Counted from the first letter of the stretch, positions 33,401 through 43,127 are shown. The stretch is DNA of 64,000 bases from Atlantibacter sp. RC6 (GCF_014193285.1 NZ_JACHZE010000009.1:1-64000); one strand, 5' to 3'. Notes: generated from the letters alone by a model not told the origin. Numbers and translations are program-made.

Positions 33401-34351
33401 ACGCTTCGTATGTGGTGGGCGGAAACCACCTGGCAGATGCAGCGTCTGCGTGATAACCCGACGTGCGCGGATCAGGAGCATGACGCTAAAGCTAACGATA
33501 ACGATCCGGGTCTCAACGTAAAACTGAGCTTTGATATCGCGGAAGATATCGCCGCGCCGTATATCGCCACCGGGGCGCGTCCCAAAGTGGCAGTGCTGCG
33601 CGAGCAGGGCGTTAACTCCCATGTGGAGATGGCGGCGGCGTTTTATCGCGCGGGCTTTGACGCTATCGACGTGCATATGAGCGACCTGCTGGCGGGCCGT
33701 ACCGGGCTGGAATCCTTCCAGGCGCTGGTGGCCTGTGGCGGCTTCTCCTACGGCGACGTGCTGGGCGCGGGCGAAGGCTGGGCGAAATCGATTCTGTTCA
33801 ACAACCGCGTGCGCGACGAGTTCGAAACCTTCTTCCATCGTCCGCAGACGCTGGCATTGGGCGTGTGTAACGGCTGCCAGATGATGTCTAATCTGCGTGA
33901 AGTGATCCCGGGTAGCGATCTATGGCCGCGCTTCGTGCGTAACCACTCAGACCGCTTTGAAGCGCGTTTCAGCCTGGTGGAAGTGACTTCCAGCCCGTCG
34001 CTGCTTCTGGAGGGTATGGTTGGGTCGCAAATGCCGATTGCGGTTTCTCACGGTGAAGGCCGTGTGGAAGTACGCGACGAAGCCCATCTGGCGCAACTGG
34101 AGAGCAAAGGCCTGGTGGCGCTGCGCTACGTGGATAACTTCGGTAAAGTGACTGAAACCTATCCGGCTAACCCGAACGGCTCGCCGAACGGTATCACAGC
34201 GGTCACCAGCGAAAGCGGCCGTGTTACGCTGATGATGCCGCATCCGGAGCGCGTATTCCGCACCGTCAGCAACTCGTGGCACCCGGAGAACTGGGGCGAG
34301 GACAGCCCGTGGATGCGTATCTTCCGTAATGCGCGTAAGCAACTGGGCTAA
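30464..34351 (+). CDS. purL: Phosphoribosylformylglycinamidine synthase
   Basis: A 1295-residue single-chain enzyme converting FGAR, glutamine and ATP to FGAM, the fourth step of purine synthesis. The order is a PurS-like N-terminus, linker, two AIR-synthase-type halves ([19 protein letters not shown] in the first) and a C-terminal glutaminase with nucleophile Cys in [10 protein letters not shown] and His/Glu in MPHPERVF. Of the tandem codons TTG ATG ATG, I chose the first ATG (30464), which matches the E. coli MMEILRG start and is preceded by GAGAGAG. Confidence 0.98.
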   Translation: MMEILRGSPALSAFRINKLLARFNDAHLPVSDIYAEYVHFADITAPLTTEEHAQLERLLKYGPNLSSHALSGRLIVVTPRPGTLSPWSSKATDIAHNCGLASVKRLERGVAYYVEASTLTEAQWQQVAAGLHDRMMETVFTSLEQAEQLFAHHQPAPVQSVDLQGQGRAALEEANIRLGLALAEDEIDYLQDAFTTLGRNPNDIELYMFAQANSEHCRHKIFNADWVIDGEQQPKSLFKMIKNTFEKTPDHVLSAYKDNAAVMEGSEVGRFFADHKAGKYDFHQEAAHILMKVETHNHPTAISPWPGAATGSGGEIRDEGATGRGAKPKAGLVGFSVSNLRIPGFEQPWEEDFGKPERIVSALDIMTEGPLGGAAFNNEFGRPALNGYFRTYEEQVNSHNGVELRGYHKPIMLAGGIGNIRADHVKKGEIPPGAKLIVLGGPAMNIGLGGGAASSMASGQSDADLDFASVQRDNPEMERRCQEVIDRCWQLGDANPILFIHDVGAGGLSNAMPELVSDGGRGGRFELRDILNDEPGMSPLEVWCNESQERYVLAVAPEQLALFDELCRRERAPYAVIGEATEQQHLTLNDSHFDNQPIDMPLDVLLGKTPKMTRNVERLQATGDALDCAAISIADAVNRVLHLPTVAEKTFLVTIGDRTVTGMVARDQMVGPWQIPVANCAVTTASLDSYYGEAMALGERAPVALLDFAASGRLAVGEALTNIAATQIGDIKRIKLSANWMAAAGHPGEDAGLYDAVKAVGEELCPQLGLTIPVGKDSMSMKTRWQEGSETREMTSPLSLVITAFARVEDVRHTVTPQLSTEDNALLLIDLGEGHNALGATALAQVYRQLGDKPADVRDPAKLKGFYDAIQALVAQRKLLAYHDRSDGGLLVTLAEMAFTGHCGIEADIATLGNDRLAALFNEELGAVIQVAAADRAAVEQILKTHGLGDCVHYLGKAVTGDRFTLTADGHAVFSESRTTLRMWWAETTWQMQRLRDNPTCADQEHDAKANDNDPGLNVKLSFDIAEDIAAPYIATGARPKVAVLREQGVNSHVEMAAAFYRAGFDAIDVHMSDLLAGRTGLESFQALVACGGFSYGDVLGAGEGWAKSILFNNRVRDEFETFFHRPQTLALGVCNGCQMMSNLREVIPGSDLWPRFVRNHSDRFEARFSLVEVTSSPSLLLEGMVGSQMPIAVSHGEGRVEVRDEAHLAQLESKGLVALRYVDNFGKVTETYPANPNGSPNGITAVTSESGRVTLMMPHPERVFRTVSNSWHPENWGEDSPWMRIFRNARKQLG

Positions 34352-34368
34352 CAGGGCCTGATAACAGT

Positions 34369-34386
34369 TGTCGCAATTTTGCGACA
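34369..34386 (+). promoter_or_regulatory. GlrR site 1 of glmY
   Basis: TGTC-N10-GACA is matched perfectly and is itself an inverted repeat (TTGTCGCAA/TTGCGACAA). It is the most distal of three such sites, about 220 bp upstream of the glmY start, the usual enhancer position for a sigma-54 promoter. Confidence 0.82.
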
Positions 34387-34394
34387 ATGCCCAA

Positions 34395-34437
34395 AGTCAG
34401 GTGTCTCCAAACGGAGACGCCTGACTAGTTGATTTTA
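34395..34437 (+). terminator. purL terminator
   Basis: A 14-bp stem with one G-T pair, AGTCAGGTGTCTCC / GGAGACGCCTGACT (34395-34426), has an AAAC loop and is followed by AGTTGATTTTATT. The T-run is broken, so termination may be partial. The stem also contains the second GlrR-like site. Confidence 0.7.
34402..34419 (+). promoter_or_regulatory. GlrR site 2 of glmY
   Basis: TGTC-N10-GACG, one mismatch from the GlrR consensus, placed 33 bp (three helical turns) after site 1. Confidence 0.6.
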
Positions 34438-34464
34438 TTGAATAAAAATTAACAGACCTGGACG

Positions 34465-34482
34465 TGTTGCCTTTTGACGACA
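34465..34482 (+). promoter_or_regulatory. GlrR site 3 of glmY
   Basis: TGTT-N10-GACA, one mismatch from consensus, 63 bp (six turns) after site 2, so all three sites face the same side of the helix. Confidence 0.65.
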
Positions 34483-34539
34483 TTTTGCCTGTCAGTAACC
34501 GGTTTAATTCATTTTCTTAAATATATATAAAATCTTATT

Positions 34540-34552
34540 AATCAGTTTATTA
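34540..34552 (+). promoter_or_regulatory. IHF site upstream of glmY
   Basis: AATCAGTTTATTA fits WATCAR-N4-TTR exactly and lies in an AT-rich tract between the GlrR sites and the sigma-54 promoter, where a bend would bring the activator to the polymerase. Confidence 0.75.
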
Positions 34553-34570
34553 TATATTTTCTGGTGTTTT

Positions 34571-34587
34571 TGGCATGGTTGATGCAT
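34571..34587 (+). promoter_or_regulatory. Sigma-54 promoter of glmY
   Basis: TGGCATGGTTGATGCAT has the -24 GG (34572-34573) and -12 GC (34584-34585) ten bases apart, as sigma-54 requires. The predicted start 12-13 bases on coincides with the conserved first base of GlmY. Confidence 0.88.
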
Positions 34588-34597
34588 ACTAATCACC

Positions 34598-34786
34598 AGT
34601 GGCTCATTCACCTTCTTATGTCAGCCCCACGCGAGCGCTACATAAACCTCGAATGACGCACAAACAGGTGCCTGCCGTCCAATTTTTGATAACAGCATTG
34701 CTTTATCTGACCCCGGGCGACACGTTGAGTAAGGCACCGCCTATTTCGCAACAAAGGCAGGGATTTTTCCCTGCCTTTGTTGTTTC
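34598..34786 (+). ncRNA. glmY: GlmY small RNA
   Basis: The 5' end AGTGGCTCATTCACC and inner blocks (TTATGTCAGCCCC, GCTACATAAAC, TTTTGATAACAGCATTGC) match E. coli GlmY as I recall it, and the gene sits between purL and glrK as in enterics. GlmY traps the adaptor RapZ and so protects its homologue GlmZ from RNase E, raising GlmS synthesis. A terminator stem, ACAAAGGCAGGGA / TCCCTGCCTTTGT (34751-34780), followed by TGTTTCT, ends it. The GlrK/GlrR genes that control it follow directly. Confidence 0.93.
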
Positions 34787-34858
34787 TGCGTTTCGGGCTT
34801 TCCTGCATCCGCCGGGTCGGCTAGCATCCGGGTATAACCTCACGATAAGAGAATCCTG

Positions 34859-36295
34859 GTGAAACGCTGGTCCCTCTTTCCCCGCTCGCTGCGCCAACTG
34901 GTCGTTATGGCCTTTTTATTAATCCTGCTGCCCTTACTGGTGTTGGCCTGGCAGGCCTGGCAGAGCCTGAACGATCTCAGTGAACAGGCGGCGCGCACCA
35001 ACCGTACCACGCTGATAGACGCGCGGCGCAGCGAAGCCATGACCAACGCTGCGCTGGAAATGGAGCGCAGCTATCGCCAGTATTGTGTGCTGGATGACGC
35101 GACTCTCGAAAAGGTCTATCAGACCCAGCGCCAGCGCTATGCCCAAATGCTCGAATCCCATGCGCTGATCCTGCCGGACAAAGCCCTCTATCAACGGCTC
35201 AAAAACACCCTGGATGCCCTGGCGCAACTGCAGTGCAAAGACAGCGGCCTCGCCGACGCTGCGGACGACAATCTGGAAGCCTTTGCCAACGCCAATACCG
35301 ATATGGTGCAAACCACCCGCAGTGTGGTGTTTTCCCGTGGGCAGCAGTTGCAGCAGGATATCGCCTCGCGCGGACAGTTTTTTGGCTGGCAGGCGATGAT
35401 CCTGTTTTTGGTGAGCCTCGGCCTGGTGATGCTGTTTACCCGGATGATCATCGGCCCGGTTAAAGGCATCGAACGGATGATTAACCGCCTGGGGGAAGGG
35501 GAGTCGTTAGGCAATACCGTGATGTTCAAAGGCCCGCGCGAACTGCGTTCCGTCGGGCAGCGGGTGATCTGGCTGAGCGAGCGCCTCTCCTGGCTGGAAT
35601 CCCAGCGCCACCAGTTTCTACGCCATATCTCACATGAACTCAAAACCCCGCTTGCCAGCCTGCGCGAAGGCACCGACCTGTTGGCGGACCAGGTGGTGGG
35701 GCCGCTGACGCCAGAGCAACAGGAAGTGGTGCAAATCCTTGATGACAGCAGCCGCAACCTGCAAAAACTGATCGAGCAACTGCTGGATTACAACCGCAAA
35801 CTGGCTGACGGCGTGATCGAACTGGAGAAAGTCGAACTGTTGCCATTAATCGATATGGTTATCTCCGCCCACAGCCTGCCGGCCCGGGCAAAAATGATGC
35901 GCACCGATCTGGCACTGGAAGCCGCCGCCTGCCAGGCTGAACCTATGTTATTGATGAGCGTAATTGATAATCTCTATTCCAATGCTGTGCACTATGGGAG
36001 CGAATCCGGTAACATTTATATTCGCAGCCGACAGGTCGGCAACCGGGTGCGGATTGATGTCGCCAACAGCGGCACGCCGATCCCCGCCGCTGAACGCGAC
36101 ATGATTTTTGAGCCATTCTTTCAGGGAAGCCATCAACGAAAAGGGGCGGTTAAAGGCAGTGGCCTGGGGTTGAGTATCGCCCAGGATTGTATTCGACGGA
36201 TGCATGGAGAACTTCATCTGGTGGACGATAACACCGCCGATGTGTGTTTCCGCATTGAATTGCCTGTCTGTGACCCGGAAAAATCGTCATCATGA
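34859..36295 (+). CDS. glrK: Sensor histidine kinase GlrK
   Basis: A 478-residue inner-membrane sensor kinase (also QseE/YfhK). TM1 is near residues 15-33 and TM2 near 178-200, bracketing a periplasmic helical sensor part; then HAMP, the phospho-acceptor H259 in RHISHELKTP, and an ATPase domain with NLYSNAVHYG, EPFFQGSHQR and GSGLGLSIAQD. It phosphorylates GlrR to drive glmY. It starts at a GTG (34859), and its stop overlaps glrQ by four bases. Confidence 0.96.
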   Translation: MKRWSLFPRSLRQLVVMAFLLILLPLLVLAWQAWQSLNDLSEQAARTNRTTLIDARRSEAMTNAALEMERSYRQYCVLDDATLEKVYQTQRQRYAQMLESHALILPDKALYQRLKNTLDALAQLQCKDSGLADAADDNLEAFANANTDMVQTTRSVVFSRGQQLQQDIASRGQFFGWQAMILFLVSLGLVMLFTRMIIGPVKGIERMINRLGEGESLGNTVMFKGPRELRSVGQRVIWLSERLSWLESQRHQFLRHISHELKTPLASLREGTDLLADQVVGPLTPEQQEVVQILDDSSRNLQKLIEQLLDYNRKLADGVIELEKVELLPLIDMVISAHSLPARAKMMRTDLALEAAACQAEPMLLMSVIDNLYSNAVHYGSESGNIYIRSRQVGNRVRIDVANSGTPIPAAERDMIFEPFFQGSHQRKGAVKGSGLGLSIAQDCIRRMHGELHLVDDNTADVCFRIELPVCDPEKSSS

Positions 36296-37041
36296 ATTTA
36301 TTTTTTAGCAGGCTATGGCGGCGCGCGGCGTCGTCTTTGAATCCCGTTTTATTGCGGCCTGTGGCAGGCGGCGCGCTGGCAGTTCTGTTGCTCAGCGGCT
36401 GCGTCCCGGACGCGATCCACAGCAAAATAGACAAACATCAGCATAAATATCCTGAGCGCCAGCTGGCGGATTTTTTCTCTACAGAGTGTCAGGAGATCTG
36501 GACGCTGTCGGGACGCGACAGCGACAGCAATCCCCTTTACTGGCTGCGCGCGATGGACTGCGCCGAGCGTCTTGCGCCTGCTGAAGCGCGCGCCGAGGCG
36601 CGGGCGTGGCAGGATGATACCTGGCAGGCCACGTTCAAGCGCGGCGTATTACTTTCCAGCGCCAAAATCACCCCTGGCGAGCGCCGTCGCTACGTCACCC
36701 GTTTAGATGAGCTGTCGGCAGATATTCCTTCACAAGTCCGGCCACTGTATCAGGTATGGCGTGATAATCAGGCCGCACAACTTCAACTTGCCGAAGAGCG
36801 TAGCCGCTACGCCAAACTGCAACAGACCAGCGACAGCGAACTGGATACCCTGCGCGAGCAGCAACAGCATTTGCGCAGCCAGCTGGCGCTGGTCAGCCAG
36901 AAGCTGGAAAACCTGACCGATATCGAACGTCGGCTCTCTTCACGCAAAACGTCGGGCGGCGAACTGCCGGACGCCACGCATCCGGCGGCAGCATCGGATG
37001 ACAAGGACACCCCCGCCGATACGCAGGAGGCAAAACCATGA
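36292..37041 (+). CDS. qseG: Outer-membrane lipoprotein GlrQ/QseG
   Basis: A 249-residue lipoprotein (YfhG; 237 in E. coli) that partners the GlrK/GlrR system. The export signal ends in the lipobox LLSGC at about residue 37; the N-terminal part is longer than in E. coli. Conserved parts are STECQEIWTL, NPLYWLRAMDCAERL and a C-terminal coiled coil (about 155-205) rich in Gln/Glu/Leu. It overlaps both glrK and glrR by four bases, giving a tightly coupled operon. Confidence 0.93.
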   Translation: MNLFFSRLWRRAASSLNPVLLRPVAGGALAVLLLSGCVPDAIHSKIDKHQHKYPERQLADFFSTECQEIWTLSGRDSDSNPLYWLRAMDCAERLAPAEARAEARAWQDDTWQATFKRGVLLSSAKITPGERRRYVTRLDELSADIPSQVRPLYQVWRDNQAAQLQLAEERSRYAKLQQTSDSELDTLREQQQHLRSQLALVSQKLENLTDIERRLSSRKTSGGELPDATHPAAASDDKDTPADTQEAKP

Positions 37042-38375
37042 CGCAACATAAACCGGCGCGCTTACTGCTGGTGGATGACGATCCCGGCCTGCTCAAGCTG
37101 TTAGGTTTACGCCTGACCAGCGAGGGGTACAGTGTGCATACCGCCGAAAGCGGGGCGGAAGGGCTGAAAGTGCTGAGTCGCGAGCAGATCGATCTGGTGA
37201 TCAGCGATCTGCGCATGGATGAGATGGACGGCATGGCGCTGTTCAGCGAGATCCAGAAAGTGCAGCCTGGATTGCCGGTGATCATCCTTACCGCTCACGG
37301 CTCGATCCCTGATGCGGTGGCGGCAACCCAGCAGGGCGTGTTCAGCTTCCTGACCAAACCGGTGGATAAAGACGCGCTGTATCAGGCCATTGACGATGCG
37401 CTGGCGCACAAGGGTGTCGGCGGTGATGACGAATGGCAAAATGCCATTGTTACCCGCAGCCCCATTATGCTGCGCCTGCTGGAGCAGGCGCGGATGGTGG
37501 CGCAATCTGATGTCAGCGTGCTGATCAACGGCCAGAGCGGGACGGGTAAAGAGGTGCTGGCGCAGGCTATTCACAACGCCAGCCCCCGGGCGAAAAAAGC
37601 CTTTATCGCCATTAACTGCGGCGCGCTGCCGGAGCAGTTGCTGGAGTCGGAACTGTTTGGCCATGCGCGCGGCGCGTTTACCGGCGCGGTGAGCAGCCGG
37701 GAAGGGCTATTCCAGGCGGCAGAAGGCGGCACGCTGTTTCTTGATGAGATTGGCGATATGCCGATCCCATTACAGGTCAAACTGCTGCGCGTATTGCAGG
37801 AGCGCAAGGTGCGCCCGCTCGGCAGCAACCGCGATATTGATATTGATGTGCGCATTATCTCCGCCACCCACCGGGATCTCCCCAAAGCGATGGCGCGCGG
37901 CGAATTCCGCGAGGATCTGTTTTACCGCCTGAACGTGGTCAGCCTGAAAATCCCGGCGCTCAATGAACGGGCGGAAGATATTCCGCTGCTGGCGAACCAT
38001 CTGCTGCGCCAGGCGGCGGATCGCCATAAACCTTTTGTGCGGCGTTTTTCCACCGAAGCCATGAAATACCTGATGGCGGCAAGCTGGCCCGGTAACGTGC
38101 GCCAGTTGGTGAACGTGATCGAGCAGTGCGTAGCGCTGACCTCCGCGCCGGTGATCAGCGAAGCGCTGGTTGGCCAGGCGCTGGAAGGGGAAAACTCAGT
38201 GCTGCCGACCTTTGTCGAGGCGCGTAATCAGTTTGAACTCAACTATCTGCGCAAGATTTTGCAGATCACCAAAGGTAATGTCACCCACGCCGCACGAATG
38301 GCGGGGCGCAACCGCACCGAGTTCTACAAACTGCTTGCCCGCCATGAACTCGATGCAAATGATTTTAAAGAGTAG
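37038..38375 (+). CDS. glrR: Sigma-54-dependent response regulator GlrR
   Basis: A 445-residue activator (QseF/YfhA). The receiver domain carries the phosphorylation site D57 in LVISDLRM. The AAA+ domain has Walker A GQSGTGKEV, the sigma-54 contact loop GAFTGA and Walker B LFLDEIGDM. A Fis-type helix-turn-helix closes it (GNVTHAARMAGRNRTEFYKLL). Its binding sites are the three TGTC-N10-GACA elements upstream of glmY in this same window. Confidence 0.97.
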   Translation: MTQHKPARLLLVDDDPGLLKLLGLRLTSEGYSVHTAESGAEGLKVLSREQIDLVISDLRMDEMDGMALFSEIQKVQPGLPVIILTAHGSIPDAVAATQQGVFSFLTKPVDKDALYQAIDDALAHKGVGGDDEWQNAIVTRSPIMLRLLEQARMVAQSDVSVLINGQSGTGKEVLAQAIHNASPRAKKAFIAINCGALPEQLLESELFGHARGAFTGAVSSREGLFQAAEGGTLFLDEIGDMPIPLQVKLLRVLQERKVRPLGSNRDIDIDVRIISATHRDLPKAMARGEFREDLFYRLNVVSLKIPALNERAEDIPLLANHLLRQAADRHKPFVRRFSTEAMKYLMAASWPGNVRQLVNVIEQCVALTSAPVISEALVGQALEGENSVLPTFVEARNQFELNYLRKILQITKGNVTHAARMAGRNRTEFYKLLARHELDANDFKE

Positions 38376-38460
38376 TTTTGCTGCCAAACCGGCCTCAACA
38401 TATGGTACGGTGAGCAACCGATTACGCGTAGATAACTGTGCCTCAGGCGAGATGAGTTAA

Positions 38461-38808
<348 letters not shown>

Positions 38809-38816
38809 CTCCCCGG

Positions 38817-38846
38817 CCTCTCCTGCAACTTTAACCGCAGGAGAGG
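38817..38846. terminator. Hairpin at the glnB/ybaM junction
   Basis: A 10-bp perfect stem, CCTCTCCTGC / GCAGGAGAGG, with a 10-base loop fills the gap between convergent glnB and ybaM. Flanking T-runs are short. It marks the point where two E. coli-like map segments are joined. Confidence 0.65.
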
Positions 38847-38850
38847 AAGC

Positions 38851-39009
38851 TTATTTCGATTCCTCTGCTTCCCGCTGTTTACGCAAAAAATCCTGTCGCA
38901 CCATTTCCAGCGCGCTTAACGCCGTCGCCGGCGCAATATTGTGCGTTTCCAGCAGCATAATTAAATCCACCGCCAGTTTGACGTCATCGGGGGCGTTCTC
39001 AAGGGACAC
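38851..39009 (-). CDS. ybaM: YbaM family small protein (DUF2496)
   Basis: A 52-residue cytosolic protein (53 in E. coli) of unknown function; it begins [21 protein letters not shown] and ends in an acidic/basic tail. The start is a GTG at 39009 with AGGAGA six bases upstream; the frame continues upstream into a non-family Arg-rich stretch that overlaps priC in another frame. It follows priC by 16 bases, the enteric arrangement. Confidence 0.9.
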   Translation of the reverse strand: MSLENAPDDVKLAVDLIMLLETHNIAPATALSALEMVRQDFLRKQREAEESK

Positions 39010-39025
39010 GGTTCTCTCCTGTGGG

Positions 39026-39553
39026 TTAACGCGTTTGCCGCGCCAGCGCGCGCTCAATCGCCGCCAGCGCATGGCGGCAGCGCGCCAGACGGCCATCCAG
39101 CGCCTCAATCTCTTTATGTAATCGCTGCTGCGCTTGTAGCGTTTCTACGTTACGCAACTGGGTTTCGCGCTGCTGCTTCATCGCCAACAGGCGGCGTTCA
39201 TACTCCTGATGTTGCAGCAACTGGGCGTGGCGGCGTCCGGCTGGCAGATGGGCACTGTCATGATGGCGCAACGACCATGTCGCCCCTTCGCGAGCCAGGG
39301 CTTCCATCTGGGCGACAAGATGCTCCGCCAGCCAGGCCACTTGTTCGGTTTTTTGTTCCCGGACGTGAAGCGTTAACACCTCCAGGTTGCGCCAGCACTC
39401 CTGCAAATAATCATTGATAAGCGTAGAGCGGGTCTGGAAAAGCTGCTGGTCAAAGCGCGCCGACAGCGTGCGGTGCTGCGCCAGCGGTGCCAGCGTCCGG
39501 GAAAGGTGCTGCAACTGCGTTTGTAGCGATTGTAATAATCGGTCGGTTTTCAT
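39026..39553 (-). CDS. priC: Primosomal replication protein N''
   Basis: A 175-residue protein, the E. coli length, that binds SSB and restarts stalled replication forks by loading DnaB. It is almost wholly helical, with Arg-rich, Gln-rich heptads. [33 protein letters not shown] and the end [20 protein letters not shown] are family landmarks. It is divergent from ybaN. Confidence 0.94.
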   Translation of the reverse strand: MKTDRLLQSLQTQLQHLSRTLAPLAQHRTLSARFDQQLFQTRSTLINDYLQECWRNLEVLTLHVREQKTEQVAWLAEHLVAQMEALAREGATWSLRHHDSAHLPAGRRHAQLLQHQEYERRLLAMKQQRETQLRNVETLQAQQRLHKEIEALDGRLARCRHALAAIERALARQTR

Positions 39554-39618
39554 TCGCTCTCCGCTGTCTCCCGCCTGCGCTGTGCTACAGTAGCCGACAT
39601 GACTCTGTGGAAGCGACT

Positions 39619-39996
39619 ATGCAACGACTTATTTTAATCATCATTGGCTGGATTGCGGTAGTGCTTGCCACGCTCGGCGTGGTGCTCCCTTTGCTTCCCA
39701 CAACCCCTTTTTTACTGCTGGCGGCCTGGTGTTTTGCCCGTTCTTCGCCGCGATTTCACCACTGGCTGCTGTACCGCTCCTGGTTCGGCGGCTATCTGCG
39801 CTACTGGCAACAGCATAAAGCGATGCCGCGCGGCGCCAAACCCCGGGCGATTGCGTTTATTCTTGTTACATTTGCCGTGTCGCTGTGGCTGGTAAAAATG
39901 TTCTGGGTGCGTATTTTGTTATTAACGATCCTCGGCTGCCTGCTGATCTTTATGTGGCGCATCCCGGTGATTGACGAAAAGCAACAAAACCCCTGA
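39619..39996 (+). CDS. ybaN: YbaN inner-membrane protein (DUF454)
   Basis: A 125-residue inner-membrane protein of unknown function with two N-terminal hydrophobic segments (about 3-45, broken at LLPTTPF) and a pair near the C-terminus (about 80-115). CFARSSPRFHHWLLY is the family signature. The ATG at 39619 gives the E. coli length. Confidence 0.92.
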   Translation: MQRLILIIIGWIAVVLATLGVVLPLLPTTPFLLLAAWCFARSSPRFHHWLLYRSWFGGYLRYWQQHKAMPRGAKPRAIAFILVTFAVSLWLVKMFWVRILLLTILGCLLIFMWRIPVIDEKQQNP

Positions 39997-40147
39997 ACCG
40001 GTATCTGAGTGGTTGCATTTCGATGGCTCAGCCAGTACATTCTGGCGTTTTCGGCAACAGACACGCGCTGGTTAACGCTTAAGCAAAATTGCGTTTACCC
40101 CTTTGGCGTGCCTTGTGAGTCAACCCGTTTTAATCAGGCATGTAATT

Positions 40148-40699
40148 ATGACCGCGACTGCACAGCAGCTTGAATTTCTTAAAGACAGTATTAAAAGCAT
40201 CCAGGATTACCCGAAGCCGGGTATTCTGTTTCGTGACGTTACCAGCCTGCTGGAAGACCCCAAAGCTTACGCGTTAAGTATCGAACTGCTGACCGAGCGC
40301 TACAAAGATGCCGGCATCACCAAAGTGGTCGGTACCGAAGCGCGCGGCTTCCTGTTCGGCGCGCCGGTCGCGCTGGCGCTGGGCGTCGGTTTTGTCCCGG
40401 TGCGCAAGCCGCGTAAATTGCCGCGCGAAACCATCGCAGAAAGCTATGAACTGGAATACGGCACCGATCAGCTGGAAATCCACGTTGATGCTATCAAGCC
40501 CGGCGACAAAGTGCTGGTGGTGGACGACCTGCTGGCGACTGGCGGCACCATTGACGCCACCGTGAAGCTGATCCGCCGCCTCGGCGGTGAAGTGAAAGAC
40601 GCCGCGTTTATCATCAACCTGTTTGACCTCGGCGGCGAACAGCGCCTGCAACAGGCGGGCATCGACTGCTTCAGCCTGGTTCCGTTCCCCGGTCATTGA
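40148..40699 (+). CDS. apt: Adenine phosphoribosyltransferase
   Basis: A 183-residue purine-salvage enzyme that makes AMP from adenine and PRPP. The PRPP-binding motif is [13 protein letters not shown] near residues 121-133; [16 protein letters not shown] is the dimer/active-site loop. The ATG at 40148 gives [11 protein letters not shown], as in E. coli. It stands just upstream of dnaX. Confidence 0.97.
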   Translation: MTATAQQLEFLKDSIKSIQDYPKPGILFRDVTSLLEDPKAYALSIELLTERYKDAGITKVVGTEARGFLFGAPVALALGVGFVPVRKPRKLPRETIAESYELEYGTDQLEIHVDAIKPGDKVLVVDDLLATGGTIDATVKLIRRLGGEVKDAAFIINLFDLGGEQRLQQAGIDCFSLVPFPGH

Positions 40700-40789
40700 T
40701 TTTCGCCTCCCGACAGCCTCGCCGTACAGGTGGGGCTGTGTTAGCATTACCCCTCTCTATTCACCATCCACGCATTTCAGAGCCAGCCC

Positions 40790-42715
40790 ATGAGTTATCA
40801 GGTCTTAGCCCGTAAATGGCGCCCACAAACCTTTGCAGACGTTGTCGGCCAGGAACATGTACTGACCGCGCTGGCGAACGGATTATCCCTCGGGCGTATC
40901 CACCACGCGTACCTGTTTTCCGGCACACGCGGCGTCGGGAAAACCTCGATTGCCCGTCTGTTAGCCAAAGGTCTGAACTGCGAAACCGGCATTACGGCGA
41001 CCCCGTGCGGCGTGTGCGATAACTGCCGCGAAATCGAGCAGGGCCGTTTTGTCGATTTGATTGAAATTGACGCCGCGTCGCGCACCAAAGTGGAAGACAC
41101 CCGCGATCTGCTGGATAACGTGCAATATGCGCCCGCGCGTGGCCGCTTCAAAGTCTATCTGATTGACGAAGTGCATATGCTCTCGCGCCACAGCTTTAAC
41201 GCGCTGTTAAAGACGCTGGAAGAGCCGCCCGCGCACGTTAAATTCTTGCTGGCGACCACCGATCCGCAAAAACTGCCGGTGACCATCCTGTCGCGCTGCC
41301 TGCAATTCCATCTTAAAGCGCTGGACGTTGAGCAGATCCGCGATCAGCTGGAACATATTCTCACTCAGGAAAAAATCGACCACGAATCGCGCGCCCTGCA
41401 ACTGCTGGCGCGCGCAGCGGAAGGGAGCCTGCGCGACGCGCTAAGCCTGACCGATCAGGCTATCGCCAGCGGCGACGGGCAGGTCAGTACCGCGGCGGTG
41501 AGCGCCATGCTGGGTACGCTTGATGACGCTCAGGCGCTGGCGCTGATTGAAGCGCTGGCCCGCGCCGAAGGCGAAACCGTGATGCGCCTGATTAACGAGG
41601 CGCATTCTCGCGGCGTCGAGTGGGAAGCGCTGCTGGTGGAAATGCTCAGCCTGTTGCATCGCATTGCGATGGTCCAGCTTTCCCCTGCCGCTATCGGCAG
41701 TGATATGGCAAATATCGAGCAGCGCCTGCGCGAACTGGCGCGTACGCTGCCGCCGGCGGACGTGCAGCTCTATTACCAGACGCTGCTGATTGGCCGTAAA
41801 GAACTGCCCTGGGCCCCGGACCGGCGGATGGGCGTCGAAATGACGTTGCTGCGCGCGCTGGCGTTTCATCCCCGCGCGCCAATAGCTGAGCCGCAACCGG
41901 TACAGACCGCGATCCCGGCGGTGGCGGCACAGCCCGTCGCCCGCGTGGAAGCGCCGTCTCCGGTCGCGCCGCCGCCGACCGCTCCGAACGTCCCGCTGCC
42001 TGACGCCACCAGCCATCTGCTGGAAGCCCGCAGCCGCTTGCAAAAAGCCCAGGAGGGCAGCAAAGCAAAAAAGAGTGAACCGGCAGCGCCAGGTACCGCG
42101 CGGCCGGTGAATAACTCCGCGCTCGAACGACTGGCATCGGTCACCGAACGGGTAAAAGCCAAACCGGCGAAAGCCCCACAGGAGAGCGTGGCGGCCAAAC
42201 CGGAAGCCTACCGCTGGAAGGCGCAAAACGTGGTGGAGGTTACGCCAGAACCCGTCGCCACGCCGAAGGCGCTGAAAAAAGCGCTTGAGCATGAGAAAAC
42301 CCCCGAGCTGGCCGCGAAGTTGGCCGAGGAATCTCTGGCGCGCGATGAGTGGGCGCGTGATGTAAGCTTATTAAAACTGCCGAAACTGGTAGAGCAGGTG
42401 GCGCTGAACGCCTGGAAAGAGCAGGATGGGCCGAAGATTTGCCTGCACCTGCGCGCCACCCAGCGCCATTTGAATTCACCGGCGGCGCGGCAAACCCTTA
42501 GCGAGGCGATGAGCCAGCTATACGGTATGCCGATTGAACTGACTATCATTGAAGATGATAATCTCGCCCAGCGTACGCCGCTTGAGTGGCGGCAGGCGAT
42601 TTACGAAGAGAAGCTGGCGCAGGCGCGCGAGTCGATCATCGCGGATGCCAATATCCAGACCCTGCGTCGTTTCTTCGATGCCGATCTGGATGAGGAGAGC
42701 ATTCGCCCCCTTTGA
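40790..42715 (+). CDS. dnaX: DNA polymerase III subunits tau and gamma
   Basis: Tau (641 residues; 643 in E. coli) is the clamp-loader ATPase and polymerase dimeriser. Walker A is GTRGVGKTS near residue 45, a zinc module (CGVCDNC) follows, and the DnaB- and alpha-binding domains IV-V lie after about residue 430. A programmed -1 frameshift at 42067-42073 would end gamma at the TGA at 42076-42078, giving about 429 residues. The region 365-480 is the usual Pro/Ala-rich linker. Confidence 0.97.
   Translation: MSYQVLARKWRPQTFADVVGQEHVLTALANGLSLGRIHHAYLFSGTRGVGKTSIARLLAKGLNCETGITATPCGVCDNCREIEQGRFVDLIEIDAASRTKVEDTRDLLDNVQYAPARGRFKVYLIDEVHMLSRHSFNALLKTLEEPPAHVKFLLATTDPQKLPVTILSRCLQFHLKALDVEQIRDQLEHILTQEKIDHESRALQLLARAAEGSLRDALSLTDQAIASGDGQVSTAAVSAMLGTLDDAQALALIEALARAEGETVMRLINEAHSRGVEWEALLVEMLSLLHRIAMVQLSPAAIGSDMANIEQRLRELARTLPPADVQLYYQTLLIGRKELPWAPDRRMGVEMTLLRALAFHPRAPIAEPQPVQTAIPAVAAQPVARVEAPSPVAPPPTAPNVPLPDATSHLLEARSRLQKAQEGSKAKKSEPAAPGTARPVNNSALERLASVTERVKAKPAKAPQESVAAKPEAYRWKAQNVVEVTPEPVATPKALKKALEHEKTPELAAKLAEESLARDEWARDVSLLKLPKLVEQVALNAWKEQDGPKICLHLRATQRHLNSPAARQTLSEAMSQLYGMPIELTIIEDDNLAQRTPLEWRQAIYEEKLAQARESIIADANIQTLRRFFDADLDEESIRPL
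42051..42108 (+). other. dnaX programmed -1 frameshift signal
   Basis: All three known elements are present: an internal ribosome site AGGAGG (42051-42056), the slippery A-AAA-AAG (42067-42073) and, 5 bases on, a stem ACCGGC / GCCGGT (42079-42084 with 42103-42108). After slippage the frame reads GAG then TGA. Confidence 0.93.
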
Positions 42716-42785
42716 CGGGCAAGCCTTCTGCCTGTTGTAAACCCGGTATCGCTGAGCGGATAACGCCCGGCGAGCCCCTAAGTAA

Positions 42786-43127
<342 letters not shown>

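Noticed and set aside
31574-33838. Two open frames of 357 and 375 codons opposite purL
   Set aside because: purL is complete and conserved on the other strand; these frames have shadow-type composition and no ribosome sites.
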